Source: Paragorgia papillata (Eukaryota > Cnidaria > Anthozoa > Scleralcyonacea > Coralliidae). Taken from it: 64,000 bases of DNA. A program made the translations under genes and the position numbers. Of the stretch, positions 23,361-35,060 are shown piece after piece. Within the stretch, counting starts at the first letter, position 1; each line of letters begins with the position of its first letter. The stretch spans positions 3,421,501-3,485,500 of the forward strand of contig JAWNZC010000234.1 in NCBI GenBank assembly GCA_035771165.1, given 5' to 3'. Below the pieces are notes generated by a model that had not been told where the DNA came from, made no database searches, and was given only the letters and a program-made list of their open reading frames with translations.

Positions 23361-24375
23361 TATGGCTAATGACGAAGGTCGTTACCCTGAACTGAAAAAA
23401 GGCACAATTCTTCCTAAACAATTAGATTCCGAATGGTTAACGGCTAACGACTATTTTAAATGTGCGCTCCAGTTAGACGATCCAATCAGATCGCAAGATG
23501 CAAATTCAAAAATCAAAGCTTTTAAATGACGTTATATTACTTATATATAACTACTTTCCAGACAAACTTGGACATAATGAAACGATACCTGACGAAAACC
23601 TGGTGACTAAGTATAAATCTCATACAGTTAAGGAGTTAAAGAAAGCTTTACAAAATTTAAAATCCAACAAAGGTGACCTGAATGAAATTAGATACGTATC
23701 GCGCACATTGCGTGACAAGCTGCGTAATCACAACAACAACAACGGGTTAACTTCAGACAGCAGTGAGTCATTCAACCACGACAAATATCTCGGGCGAAAC
23801 TTTTGGGGCTATGTTAAAAATGTTATAAACAGAAAAGAAGCAGTATTACCATCCTTTAACATGGCAGACTGCCTTGCTTATTTCTCTCAATCTATGGCTA
23901 AAATTAATCCTAATAAACTGTTTCATATTCCCAGCTGGATTCCAAAGTTATCCGATCCTGAAGTTTAATTTAACCTTGACCCCCCGACGTCTCAACAAAT
24001 TACTAATGTTATACGTAGAATGAAATCATCTGGCTCTCCTTGCCCCCTTGATCAACTCTCTGTAATATGTTTCAAGCGATGTCCTTTTCTGAGAACTTAC
24101 CTCACTGAACTAATACGCGATATTTGGTTATCTGGAACTATCCCAACTGAATGGAAAAGAGCATGTACCATACTAATCCATAAGAAATGTCCCCTCGAAC
24201 TTTCGTCCCATAACATTCGAGACAATACCTTTAAAGGTATTTACATCTAGTCTTCGAAACGCAATATACTCCTTCCTTACATCAAATAACTTCATCGAAC
24301 ATAACATACAGAAAGGCTTCACACCTAATTTGTCTGGCACTTTAGAACATACTGCGCAAATGGCCCACATTATTT
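23361..24375 (+). pseudogene. Non-LTR retrotransposon reverse transcriptase fragment
   Basis: Begins with ATG at 23361 (MANDEGRYPELKKG..); the frame shifts near 23515 and continues to 23968, where a TAA interrupts. It resumes at 24020 with RRMKSSGSPCPLDQLSVICF, the conserved run before the palm of reverse transcriptases, then PTEWKRACTILIHKK. After another shift near 24185 it reads NFRPITFETIPLKVFTSSLR..NNFIEHNIQKGF, matching RT motifs around RPI and QKGF. The catalytic YxDD region is absent because a foldback MITE follows immediately at 24376. Upstream residues 60-150 include a gag/linker-like basic region. This is a 3'-truncated, multiply frameshifted copy. Confidence 0.8.
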
Positions 24376-24539
24376 AAGAAATACCAAATGATTTTCCGTG
24401 CAGGATACTGTGATCCAAACACGCGGGAAGTTGCGAGACTGGAGAAAAGCGTAAAAAAACACGAGCCTTTCGAAAGTCGAGCAACTTCCCAAGTGTTTGG
24501 ATCACAGTATCCTGCACGGAAAATCATTTGGTATTTCTT
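24376..24539. mobile_element. 164-bp foldback MITE interrupting the RT remnant
   Basis: Arms of about 60 bases: AAGAAATACCAAATGATTTT.. on the left and exact complement ending at 24539; a loop of about 45 bases. The CCGTGCAGGATACT phrase in the arm is also found at 26283-26297. Confidence 0.85.
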
Positions 24540-25487
24540 TTATAAAATAACAACACAGAAATAACGGTAAAATTTATTTAAAAAAAAATGATGAATAATG
24601 CAATTCTCCCAAAAAGTATCAACCACCAATCAAAGAAGAAATATCAGTGGACCCTAAACACGCTGTCGGGAAAGGTTCTCGCGCGACTGCTTAGTTCACG
24701 AAAATTGCTAAGCCACGACCACATATACGCGCGTCGAACCATACTAAAACCAAAATACCAGTTCGGTTTGATTTAACGTAAACCTTTCCTAGGATAATTG
24801 GTTATTTCAGCCACGAGTTTCTTCTGTAGCAGACTCAAGCGAATACCTCTATGCGCTAAGACATATCTCACATTGAACAGCGACCACAACTTCTAGCAGA
24901 AATTTACATCTAATACTTCGGAATTTTAGCCGATTTCCCACCTCTGTACCGACAATTTTCATCTCCACCTTCGCGTGTTCGCGCCATTCCATATCCACCA
25001 TCTTTGGGCCTTCCTTCGCGGCCCTCCTCTTTTATTAAATGCGGGCACGTCGTTCCAGGACCTGCTAGCGGGTTAGAAACGTGCTCTCCCGGCCATGCTT
25101 GGAACCTGACGACAACATGGCTCCTTGTTTTTTTCAAAGCTCGGATGTTTTTTTCAAAACAGGGACTCGGTCGAGATAGCGGACTTAGGCATTTATCTCG
25201 TCCGTGGCATTTACCTTCTTTTCCGCACCCGGGTTATGCAATTGCTCCCCCAAATTCTCTCCGTTTGATACGAAAACTCTCGGAAATCCTAATACGAATC
25301 ACCCAACAAACTCGTGTCATTGGAGCTCGCCTCGTCGCCACCGGTGCCAAATTCTACTAGACATCAGCGTCGATCTACGTACTCCAATCTCAAGGAAGCA
25401 CAAGTCAGTGGATTCCCATTTTTGGACCCCCTACCACAACAAAAACACAAGTGACTTCTCCAGAAGGATTTATCCTACAACTTAAAA
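24540..25487. other. Gene-free stretch after the RT remnant
   Basis: Open frames at 25004-25485 lack recognisable domains. The region may hold diverged downstream retrotransposon sequence, but no RT motif can be identified. Confidence 0.3.
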
Positions 25488-25980
25488 TAAATTATAATTA
25501 AAAATCAATTATAATGAAAATAAAAAATAAAAATAAATTATATTACCAACCTTCCACACCCTACCCCCCACCCCCATAAAATTCAAAACTTAAAATCAAC
25601 TTCATAAAACCTAACCCTAATTCTAACCCACCCCTACCTCAACCCTTCAAATCCCAACCCTAACATTAATCCCAACCCTAACCCCACCCACCCTACTTAT
25701 AAAACCCCACTAACCCTAACCCTAACCCTGACCTTAATCACATTTATCAGCCCAAGTTTATTTTACAAATTTAAAATAAGTCATAATTAAAATTAAAAAA
25801 TAAAAATAAATTATAATACTAACCCCCACCCCCATAACTTAAAGCCACCCCCTAAAAACCTAACCCCACCCTAAACATAACCCTCTTAACCCCAACCCTT
25901 CTCCGTAATCTCAATAATAATTTATCACCCCAACACCTTAGACCTTAAATTATTAACCATTTTCCACCACTACTCACCAA
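25488..25980. repeat. Degenerate CCCTAA-rich block, about 285-bp duplication
   Basis: Two tandem parts (from about 25488 and 25765), each an A/T-only lead (AAAATAAATTATAATTAAAA type) followed by C-rich DNA with many CCCTAA and CCCAACCCTAA hexamers; the cleanest run is CTAACCCTAACCCTAACCCT near 25710. It resembles an interstitial telomeric-like sequence. Confidence 0.65.
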
Positions 25981-26309
25981 CACAATACACCAAGGATGGT
26001 AGGTCACAACCAGGATCTAAATACCTGAACCTTATGGTTTACTTTTACTTTTATTTTACATTTTACAAAACATTGCTCACGATTAAGTTTCGAACTGTCA
26101 AATAAATATATTAAGCGTGGCGAGAAAAAAGAGTAGGATTTACAACGTTTTAAAACAAACCTTTGTTTTATATTGTTGTCATCAATTTCAAACGCCATTA
26201 AGGCCTTCTCATTGTCAAATTCAAAATTTTCATAATTATTCTCGTCTGACATTTTTGAAAATCCGCTAAGGCGGGAAAATTCCCGTGCAGGATACTCTGA
26301 ACCACTTTT

Positions 26310-26857
26310 GGTTGATGGGCCATATAGGAAGTCACCGGTAACGTCAAGAATAATTATAATAATTAGAAGGTATACACGTAGCATACGTTATATAGTCGTA
26401 TAATTATAATAGCGGAGGGCAACTAGATTGGGTATTGGGTAATATATATTTGTGCCATTGTGTCTTTGGGTCTTTGGGTCTCTGGGTCTTTGGGTCTCTG
26501 GGTCTTTGGGTCTCTGTGTCTCTGGGTCTTTGGGTCTCTGGGTCTCTGGGTCTCTGGGTCTTTGAATCTTTGGGTCTGTGGGTCTCTGGGTCTCTGGGTC
26601 TCCGCTGGATTAAAATTAACAACAAGATTTCAAATAGCATTATGTATGTATGTATGTATGTATGTATGTATGTATGTATGTATGTATGTATGTATGTATG
26701 TATGTATGTATGTATGTATGTATGTATGTATGTATGTATGTATGTATGTATGTATGTATGTATGTATTGTAATGTAGTCGTACAAAACATAGACTGGACC
26801 CATAGACTGGAAGGAATATATGGGCAAAATTACTCAAACAAAAATTCAGATATATTT
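26310..26857 (+). repeat. Left terminal inverted repeat of the 8.3-kb element
   Basis: Complement of 33957-34619. It includes the minisatellite of TCTYTGGG units at 26462-26601 (about 140 bases) and the tetranucleotide TATG repeat at 26641-26766. The repeat reads open in several frames on both strands (GSLGLWVF-like and IHTYIHTY-like peptides); these are not genes. Confidence 0.88.
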
Positions 26858-27060
26858 TTTTGAGTAGCCTCTAAAACATGTTTCCCGAAACTTTATGATA
26901 TCAAAGTTTCTTTCTCTTACGTCACCTCACTTAACCGCTCTACTTGAGAACCAAACTACGAAACAACTTGTAAAGTTATGATATATGTATTATTTTATAT
27001 TTTAAGATATATTATATTTTAAGATATTATATTTTTAAGATATATAACACACTATATATG

Positions 27061-27068
27061 ACACACAG

Positions 27069-27107
<39 letters not shown>

Positions 27108-27119
27108 AATATATATAAA
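27061..27119. repeat. CA/TA microsatellite
   Basis: (CA)n followed by (TA)n, lying between the left TIR and the ATPase gene. Confidence 0.85.
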
Positions 27120-27364
27120 GTATAAAAATTTAAAAAGGATAAAAACAGTTACTGTTACTCAGAGTTTCACGCTCATTGCAGAGATGCACGCATTGAGAGA
27201 GCACGCTCATCAGACTAAACGATTTGAGGCTATATATACAATGTGCTTTATAGTAGTTGTTTGCCTACATGTTCATATAATCACATTTATATTGTAGGTA
27301 AAAAAGAAAACTCTAACAATGCAATTTATATCAGTTAATATATTATGCAATTTATAGCTATGTA

Positions 27365-29994
27365 TTAGTTAGCTTCGTTTGTGTCATCTGTAACGGTAAC
27401 CAGTTCCGCTACCTCCGCTGCAGTTACCAATGTTTGGTGAGGGAGGGTAGGTTGCAAATTAACCCTCGACTGCGATGCTTGAGTAATATACTCATCAAAT
27501 CCTTCTTGATTAGGGTGTTGTGCCTCTGCTCGTAGAATCTGTTGGTCTGTCAGCAAATGATCAACTCTGTTAAATATCGTTGTATATTCTTCGACCGTTA
27601 ATCCCAACTTCGCCAAATCATCAGATACGACAGCAGTTGGAAGTGCTTTAAAAAAGACGTCAGAACGATCGACTTGAAGCCTGACGCCAAGACCCATGTC
27701 TTGCAGCTTATCCATCTCCTGTCTCACGATATTGGTGTCTGGCCTTATCCGCGAACTAAACTTGCGATATACCAATTTTATCGTTACAAAAGGGCCGGGA
27801 TGTCTCATGATGGCTTCTTGGATCTCATCTGGCTCCACATCGGTTTTTGCTTGGACCTCGCCAAGCGAAGCACACTACAGTACAGAAAAAATAACCGAAA
27901 TTAATTTTTTTTGCCGAAAATATATAGCTATGGCCATCATGCACCACGTATTTCATCAGTACTGATAATAATCTAAGTTTTCGGCCAGTGTATACAATCG
28001 CAGATAATTAACAATTATTCACCGAAGTGGAGGTGAATATCCACACTATTCACCGACACTGAGGTGAATAATTGTTTTAGCATATACCTCATAAATGAAA
28101 TAACAAGTTTAACATTCTTATATTTTTCGGTACGTTTATACAAGAGTATAAACAAGACACGGCCGTCGCCGTCGGCCGCCAGCAACTCGGTGTACTCAAT
28201 TATTTGTCGACAAAACAGTTTTTACAGCTTTTGAATATATTAATGGTTAGAAAATTGTAAAGAAACATACCTGTGGACACTCTTCTACTTAATTTTGTTG
28301 ACTTTTCTCGTTATTCTACTACATCACCCTTGTTTATCAACAAAATCTCCTGCCTCGGTAAACAAAGCAAAACTGGTCGCCATCTTGTTTTGCCTGCAGG
28401 TGAATAGTGCAGGATATCCCGAGCTAGAGGAACCAATCAGATTGCGCGAAAAGCACTATTCACCTGCGAGGTATATGCTAATTCCAATTATACACCTGAA
28501 CTGATAAACCTGAGTGATGGTATACTGATATTACACTAGAGTTAATCACTGATGTTCACAGGCATAAATATGTTTTTGACCCAACTCATGCAGCTCCGGC
28601 TACAATTAGCTCCGAGAAGGGCCAAATAAAAAAGAGTTAATAGCGTAATTTTAGATATCGTTACCCAGTTTAATTTACACAGCAGTTATCTAGTGTAATA
28701 TCGTAATTTTAGAGGGGCACGCCTATACGAGTATTTTTATAGTGTTCCACTATCTATATTGCGAAGCTCCATTATCAAATTTTCAATTCAATTAATTTCA
28801 ATCCAATTCAATTCAATTCTTCGGTTAAGACAATGAAACTAAAATCTGTTTAGTACCTAGGCTGATACATACGCAATTTAACTATGAAACAAACATATTT
28901 ACGAAAATTTCACGTTACCTGTCTGAGAATTGCTCTCTGTTTTTCAAAGTATCCGGACAGGGCAATGGCTGCAGTCATGGTTCGGGCAGATATCCTTCTT
29001 GGAAGATCCTCTGCGCTTTGATTTAGGGCTTGGTATATCATGGTGAATAGAACGTGGATAACTGCTGCCAGTCTAATTATATTTTTGTCGTCTTTTGCAT
29101 TACCACCGCCGTCTTCTTGTGGAGATGAGTTCTCGTCATTTGTATGCTTCACGTACATGTCAAGAGCCTCTTCTTCCAGGGAATACTTTGTTTGTTCGCC
29201 GGTGTTATGTTTCGCAAATATTTTCTCATACAACTTATCAAACGAGGCGAGACGAGTATCTTTTAGTCTTCTGCTGCATTCCATTCTATCGTTGATGGGC
29301 ACATGCGTCGTTGGTGGCAGACATATGAGGAACCTGTCGAGAAGTCCATTGCTATCAGTCACCAATCTAGGCATTATGGAGCGTAAAAAGGGCTCTGGTT
29401 GAGTGAAGCAAGACAATGCCATGGCTGCTGAAGGAACTCCGACTCTTTTGTTAGTGTTACCTTTCGTCTTGTACCAATGAGAGCCATCGTAACATTGGAG
29501 CAGTCGTTTCATTGACGGCGCCAAGGCACTACTTTTGATGCCAACCACAGCCTTAAACCATTCTTGGCATTCGTCGATAGCGCACAACGCAACTCGATTT
29601 TCACTTCTGGTGAAGAATCGGAATAGACCTTTGGAGGTGGCGTCTTCCAGAAGCATTTCCTCTCCAACTTTTCCTTCAAGATGGTGCAAAATAGGCTGGG
29701 TAACACAGTTTTTGTGGCTTTGGTTTTTTCCAGTTGAGGGACCACCAAGAGCAAGCATGTAAAGATTAACTCTTTCTTCGTATCCGTCAAAAATTTCTAC
29801 CACAGCATTTCCCATGAGAGCGCTGACTGCAGGAAAAGAGCTGGCCAGAAGAAATTCTTTACATGTACCCTTTGCATTGGAGAACGTTGTCGTCCATTCT
29901 TCCACTTCATCCTTGGCAATATATTTCCAAGGAAGATAGCAAGCCGAGCTTCTCTTATAATTGAGTCAACTGTAACGACTTCTCTTGTTGCCAT
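27365..29994 (-). CDS. DUF3987-like P-loop ATPase gene, two exons, damaged
   Basis: The main exon reads from about 29965 to 28919 (minus strand) and ends CAG|GTAACG. A 1044-base phase-0 intron (28918-27875) ends in a pyrimidine-rich TTTTTTCTGTACTGTAG, and exon 2 (27874-27365) continues in frame to TAA, giving about 500 residues. The central part resembles DUF3987 proteins (helicase/primase-like P-loop ATPases): SSFPAVSALMGN, Walker A-like GGPSTGKN, Walker B-like ALCAIDECQEWF, then FTQPEPFL and NGLLDRFL. Exon 2 starts with a winged-helix-like segment (EIQEAIMRHPGPFVTIKLVY) and ends in a low-complexity Val/Thr/Ala tail. Odd points: Asn replaces the Walker A Ser/Thr, and the likely start ATG at 29994 (MATREVVTVDSI) is one base out of frame with the main exon. 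Family assignment is from remembered similarity; inactivity is inferred. Confidence 0.65.
28076..28482. mobile_element. MITE-like inverted repeat in the ATPase intron
   Basis: TTTTAGCATATACCTC near 28076 is matched by GAGGTATATGCTAA ending near 28482; phrases GGTGAATA and TATTCACC recur on both sides (28020-28070, 28400-28465). The element lies wholly inside the 1044-base intron. Confidence 0.6.
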
Positions 29995-29999
29995 AATGA

Positions 30000-32900
30000 A
30001 AGACGAATACGAAATAAAATAAAATGGGAGGCGCGGTTTGCTTTATAGGTTCGAGATTGGAGAAAGCAATTATAGGACAGGTTTATTTCAATAAACGTAA
30101 AATGACATTTCTTAATAAAACCTCAGGGTACAATCTATATTTGCCCACACACGTTAATTACTGTCGGAAGTTACTAAACACGTTGATCTATATACAAACT
30201 GAAAGATCGGAACTTGAAAGGGAACTATTTAGAATCACACTGTAATCACATTGTTATTACACTGCCAAATGTAACGATATATTTAATCAATTAAAAAAAA
30301 ACGTGACAAACAACAAAAAAATCAAAATTTTTAATAGATAGGCAAACAAGCAAATAAATACGTTACAACGAATCGAAGACTTTAAAATGTGGCAGTGTCT
30401 AGCACACTATCTCATATGTAACAAGCTGAAGGAATGTACTCTCAATATACGCGCGAAAACATATGGACAACAGCTAACCGCTCTTTTAAAGAAATATATA
30501 CAAACGAAGTAAAGACATCTTTTAGGAAGTAAAATAATACTATAGTTATAACAAGACAGAGACATAAATAGTAATATACATTTACACTAATATAACTGAG
30601 AAACGTTCTATGATAAGTTGTAACTATACATGTATAGTGCATGTGGTACGTTTGCGAGCTTGGTGTATAATGTAACAGACGTTTGATGGACGTTCGTCAA
30701 GCCCAAGACAGGCATCGAACCTGCAACCTGCTAATGACGCTTAGACGCTCTAACGATTGTTTGCCTGGCAACCCTTAAAAGATCAACAGCGTAATTCAGT
30801 AATTTAATGTATATTGCTTATGCTGGTTTTACAGCAAATTCGTAGCGTGCGTGTAACCGCCCTAGGGGGAAGATATCAGAGTTTCTTTCCCTAACGTCAC
30901 GATTCGTGGCTTTGCCGCAATTGGGTGTCCTTTTTCAGTCCATCCGACGCCACACCTGAAAACAAACCGACCTTGAAACACGCACTCTAAAATTTTCTGA
31001 CGTTTGATTGTTTAGCTCTTGGCCATATGTTTAAAAATAGTTAAAAATAATTTTATATCAGTAATGATGTTCTCTCATCTCGTATTCTTGCTCTCTGGTT
31101 CTCTTATTTATTAACTGTTGTGATTCAATACAAATGCTTCGGTTGGCTTCGCTACATTATAACTGACTGACATTTTTACTGCAGTGTAAAAGGGAATAAG
31201 TACAATTATAATAATTACCGAACAAAAAACAAAGTTATACAACTTCGTCTTATAGTTATTCTTCTTTTTTTAAATGAATATATGCCCGGTATGCCATGCA
31301 TATGTCATGAGATCTATTTAATATCCAGACACACGCATGCACCTATTCCGTAGTTGATAAATATGATACTCGTTTAATGCGGCAATTATATATGTTTCCT
31401 TTTTTGTAAGGTGAATCAACTATCTAATTCTTCAGTGTTCTTTATATATTTCCGGATCTACTGAAATTAGATTGTTGCCCTAAAGGCCATATAGAAAAAT
31501 AACCTTGTAAATTGGTTTTAGCACCGGGGAAATTTTACCTCAAATTTGGCTTTAGTGCAAAAAGGTTAGCTAGTTAAAATAAGGCTGATTATGTTAACCT
31601 TCTCTCATTATAAATGGGTATAAATGCTTCATGGTTCACAAAAGTTTGTTATCGTTTAATTTATATATACTATTACATTGTATTTATTCGATGCCGTACC
31701 AGATCGAACGGTGTACCTACAATGTTACAGTGCATAAGCCTATCCGACATATTTTAATATATTTAAAAATAATGTCAATGTATATAACATGGAAACATTT
31801 TAGGTTGTTGAATCCCAACAGTAATTCGGCAAGACAGTGTCTACTCATGTAATTACACTAGATAGTCGATACATAGTTGTTGTCCATACTAAAATGCTTC
31901 GCAAAGGCATAGCCGCTCTTTTAAAGAAACATGCAAACCGTGTATTAAAAACATCTTAATTAAGAAGTAAAATAATAGTTATAACAAGACAGAGAGGTAG
32001 ATAGTAATATATAGTTATGAGTTATACTAATAACTAAGAAACGTTCTCTGTATTGTTATACTTCATGCAGTAATTTTATATACTTTTTATATATTAGTTT
32101 TACATTTTTTAAATAACATGCAGCACATTCGTGGCTATGCCTCAATTGGGTGTGCCATTTCAACGAGTTTTACATCTTTGTCAGCATCGCAGAAGTTTCC
32201 TTTTCAGTCCATCCGACGCCACGCCTGAAAACAAACCGACCTTGAAACACGCACTCTAAAATTTTCTGACGTTTGATTGTTTAGCTCTTGGCCATATGTT
32301 CAAAAATAGTTTAAAATAATTTTATATAATGATGTTCTCGCATCTCGTATTCTTGCTATCTGGTTTTCTTATTTATAAACTATATATATATATTGTGAAT
32401 TTTCTGACGTTTGATCTTTGAACTCTTGGCAATATGTTCAATAATACTTGAAAATAATGTTATTTAAGTAAATAACGCGCTTCAAAAAGCTAGTGATTCA
32501 CCACATTAGCAATTGTATACTGCAATAACAAAGTAATAACAATGGCCGGGACGTATATTAACAAAATATAAAACCATTTTGTTTTGTTTTTTATCTGATG
32601 CCCTATAGCTAGGCGGCCAAACATAGTCATTATAGTCACTGTGACACTACAAATGCATCAAATGACATCGCATGCACTCATATTTTGATTTCCGTCTGCT
32701 TGTTTGACATGCGTTACTGCTTTATTTACTGTGAACAGTTGTTTTGTATGTTCGCTATTTTTTCGCAATGTTCAACGACAAGCCAATTTTGAAATCATTT
32801 TTATATCAATAATTTCTGTCTGTGTCTCCCAAGGCATCCCTCCTTCTTGGGTAAATTACATTCATTGAAGCGTTTGAAAATTCTGGCAGTAAAAGCACAT

Positions 32901-33956
32901 ATCAATATGGGTCAAGTGAAAATCTGATCGCGAGTTCGATAGTGTCGCTTTCTAATCAAGATGAAGTCAGCTCAGATAGTGTGTATACTCCTTCAATAAT
33001 GTTGTTCGAGTTCTTTTGCCTTTGATCGAATTGGGTTGAGGTGTTTTCGACGGTATTGGTGAATTCATGAGTAGTTGATCAGTAATGTTGCTGACAAGGT
33101 TTGTCCATGAAGACAGAATAGACGAATTTATTACAGACGTGAAAAAATGCCGTGTTGACAGTACCTAGCCTAGGAAGTTTGACTTGAGAACTAGAGACAC
33201 AAGAAAGCGCCACAGTATATCAAAGAACATATACGTACTGTTTACCTAGTAACGGCTTTCTCCTTGTTTGAATAGCTTTACCTTTTGCAAGTGACCGAGT
33301 TATACAGTAGTTGATCACTTAAAGCGGCTGACAATTGTCTCCATCATATTAAAACATGCTTACAAAGGCTTTACAATGTTTACAACTGCACATGAGCTAT
33401 TTCAAAACAGGTTGGCCCTGGCCTTGCTGTTTTATAGTCCGAAACTACAAAATCCAAGTATAATAATAAGCACCGAATAGAGCAAATACCGGTAAGATAT
33501 ATCAATTGTGAACTGTTTCAGTGCATGTATGTCTAGATATCGCGTGTCGTATTACATTTGGAAACGCGTGTTTCAAAACATGTTTAAATATTTTCTATTT
33601 CTCCAAATTTAAATAAATTCTATATCAAAATGATCGCTTGATTCTGCCGAATCCGACACTATAGGTTTTGTCTACTAAATATATTTATAGATCCGTTGTT
33701 TAATTTTCAGAAAAACGGCCTTGTTTACATTTATATTACTTCGGCGCTTCCAGCACCGCTGCAGTTCATATAAGACCATAGATTCTATTTGTGAAAATCT
33801 ATGCAAATATGCATTGCCATTGCCATATAGTCTTGCTAGAGTACGCACAGGCTACGCGACGCTTTCAGAAATCAGTAGCCCAAGTGAACGCCTTGCGCAG
33901 GCGTCTTGTTGACAATACAGAGAGAATTTTGAAGAAACTGGGCTTTTTAAAAATAA
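30000..33956. repeat. Gene-poor right half of the 8.3-kb element with direct repeats
   Basis: Two blocks, about 30480-31130 and 31911-32390, are homologous in the same orientation (CCGCTCTTTTAAAGAAA, GTTATAACAAGACAGAGA, GAAACGTTCT, CAGTCCATCCGACGCCAC and CTCTTGGCCATATGTT all occur in both). No frame longer than about 75 codons is convincing. At about 30700-30775 the minus strand carries tRNA-like A and B box phrases (GTTAGAGCG, GGTTCGATGCC), probably a tRNA-derived remnant. Confidence 0.6.
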
Positions 33957-34619
33957 TATATATCTGAATTTTTGTTTGAGTCATTTTGCCCATATATTCC
34001 TTCCAGTCTATGGGTCCAGTCTATGTTTTGTACGACTACATTACAATACATACATACATACATACATACATACATACATACATACATAATGCTCTTTGAA
34101 ATCTTGTTAATTTTAATCCAGCGGCGACCCAGATGAGATCCAAAGATTCAAAGACCCAGAGACCCAGAGACCCAGAGACCCAGAGACCCAGAGACCCAGA
34201 GACCCAAAGATTCAAAGACCCAGAGACCCAGAGACCCAGAGACCCAAAGACCCAGAGACCCAGAGACCCAGAGACCCAGAGACCCAGAGACCCAGAGACC
34301 CAGAGACCCAGAGACCCAAAGACCCAAGGACACAAAGACCCAAAGACCCAAAGACCCAAAGACCCAAAGACCCAAAGACACAGAGACCCAAAGACCCAAA
34401 GACACAGAGACCCAAAGACCCAGAGACCCAAAGACCCAGAGACCCAGAGACCCAAAGACCCAAAGACACAATGCCACAAATATATATTACCCAATACCCA
34501 ATCTAGTTGCCCTCCGCTATTATAATTATACGACTATATAACGTATGCTACATGTATACCTTCTAATTATTATAATTATTCTTGGCGTCACCGGTGACTT
34601 GCTATATGGCCCATCAACC
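33957..34619 (-). repeat. Right terminal inverted repeat of the 8.3-kb element
   Basis: Inverted copy of 26310-26857. Here the TATG-type repeat is short (34047-34088) while the 8-bp minisatellite is long (about 34149-34470), the opposite of the left arm. Unique segments on either side remain nearly identical between arms. Confidence 0.88.
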
Positions 34620-35060
34620 CCACTTTTACAAAGTTGGGTTCCCCAGCCCACCCGTTCCGCAGCCTATGATGGCTATTTCAAGTTTTTCGATAATTATTGT
34701 ATCAAAGTTAGTGTGAAAACCTTAGAAATTCACGCGAGCAAAATCAACATCCGGGACAGCGGTCCGGATACGGAAAAAGACGGACCGTGGTCCGGATATG
34801 GAAAAAGACGGACCGTGGTCCGGATACGCATTTTTACGGACCGTGCGTTGACCAATCAGAACTCAGGATATTACAAAGCCATATAATAATACATTTTATT
34901 ATACATGTAATAATTTTATCAGGCATAAAATGAAGAATTCTCTACCAGTTTTAACAGCTCTAAATCATTATTGGTTTGTTGTTTATGAAATTGTATACTT
35001 TTCTTGTCAAAACTTTGGAGCAAGGATTCTTTTTATGACAAATGTTGCATTTTGCTGCCA

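Larger units (their letters stand above)
26310..34619. mobile_element. 8.31-kb TIR element with 8-bp TSD carrying a DUF3987-like gene
   Basis: The left end GGTTGATGGGCCATATAG (26310) and the right end, its reverse complement ending at 34619, open inverted repeats of about 548 and 663 bases. An exact 8-bp duplication CCACTTTT flanks the element at 26302-26309 and 34620-34627. Both TIRs contain the same order of parts: unique terminus, 8-bp minisatellite, short unique bridge, TATG microsatellite and a unique inner segment. Between them lie a spliced minus-strand ATPase gene (27365-29994), an intronic MITE and a pair of direct repeats. No known transposase is seen. GG..CC ends, long TIRs and 8-bp duplication fit Mutator-like or KDZ-type elements as well as a novel class. 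Confidence 0.88.

Noticed and set aside
26435..26863. Open frames encoding GSLGLWVF-like and IHTYIHTY-like peptides on both strands
   Set aside because: They translate an 8-bp minisatellite and a TATG microsatellite, which lack stops in several frames at once.
34036..34525. Long frames of PRDPETQR-like repeats
   Set aside because: Same minisatellite in the right terminal repeat; open on both strands and in several frames.
34930..35060. First 44 codons of the retrotransposon frame as its N-terminus
   Set aside because: The same DNA occurs in copies A and B without the retrotransposon, so it is host repeat read through the junction.
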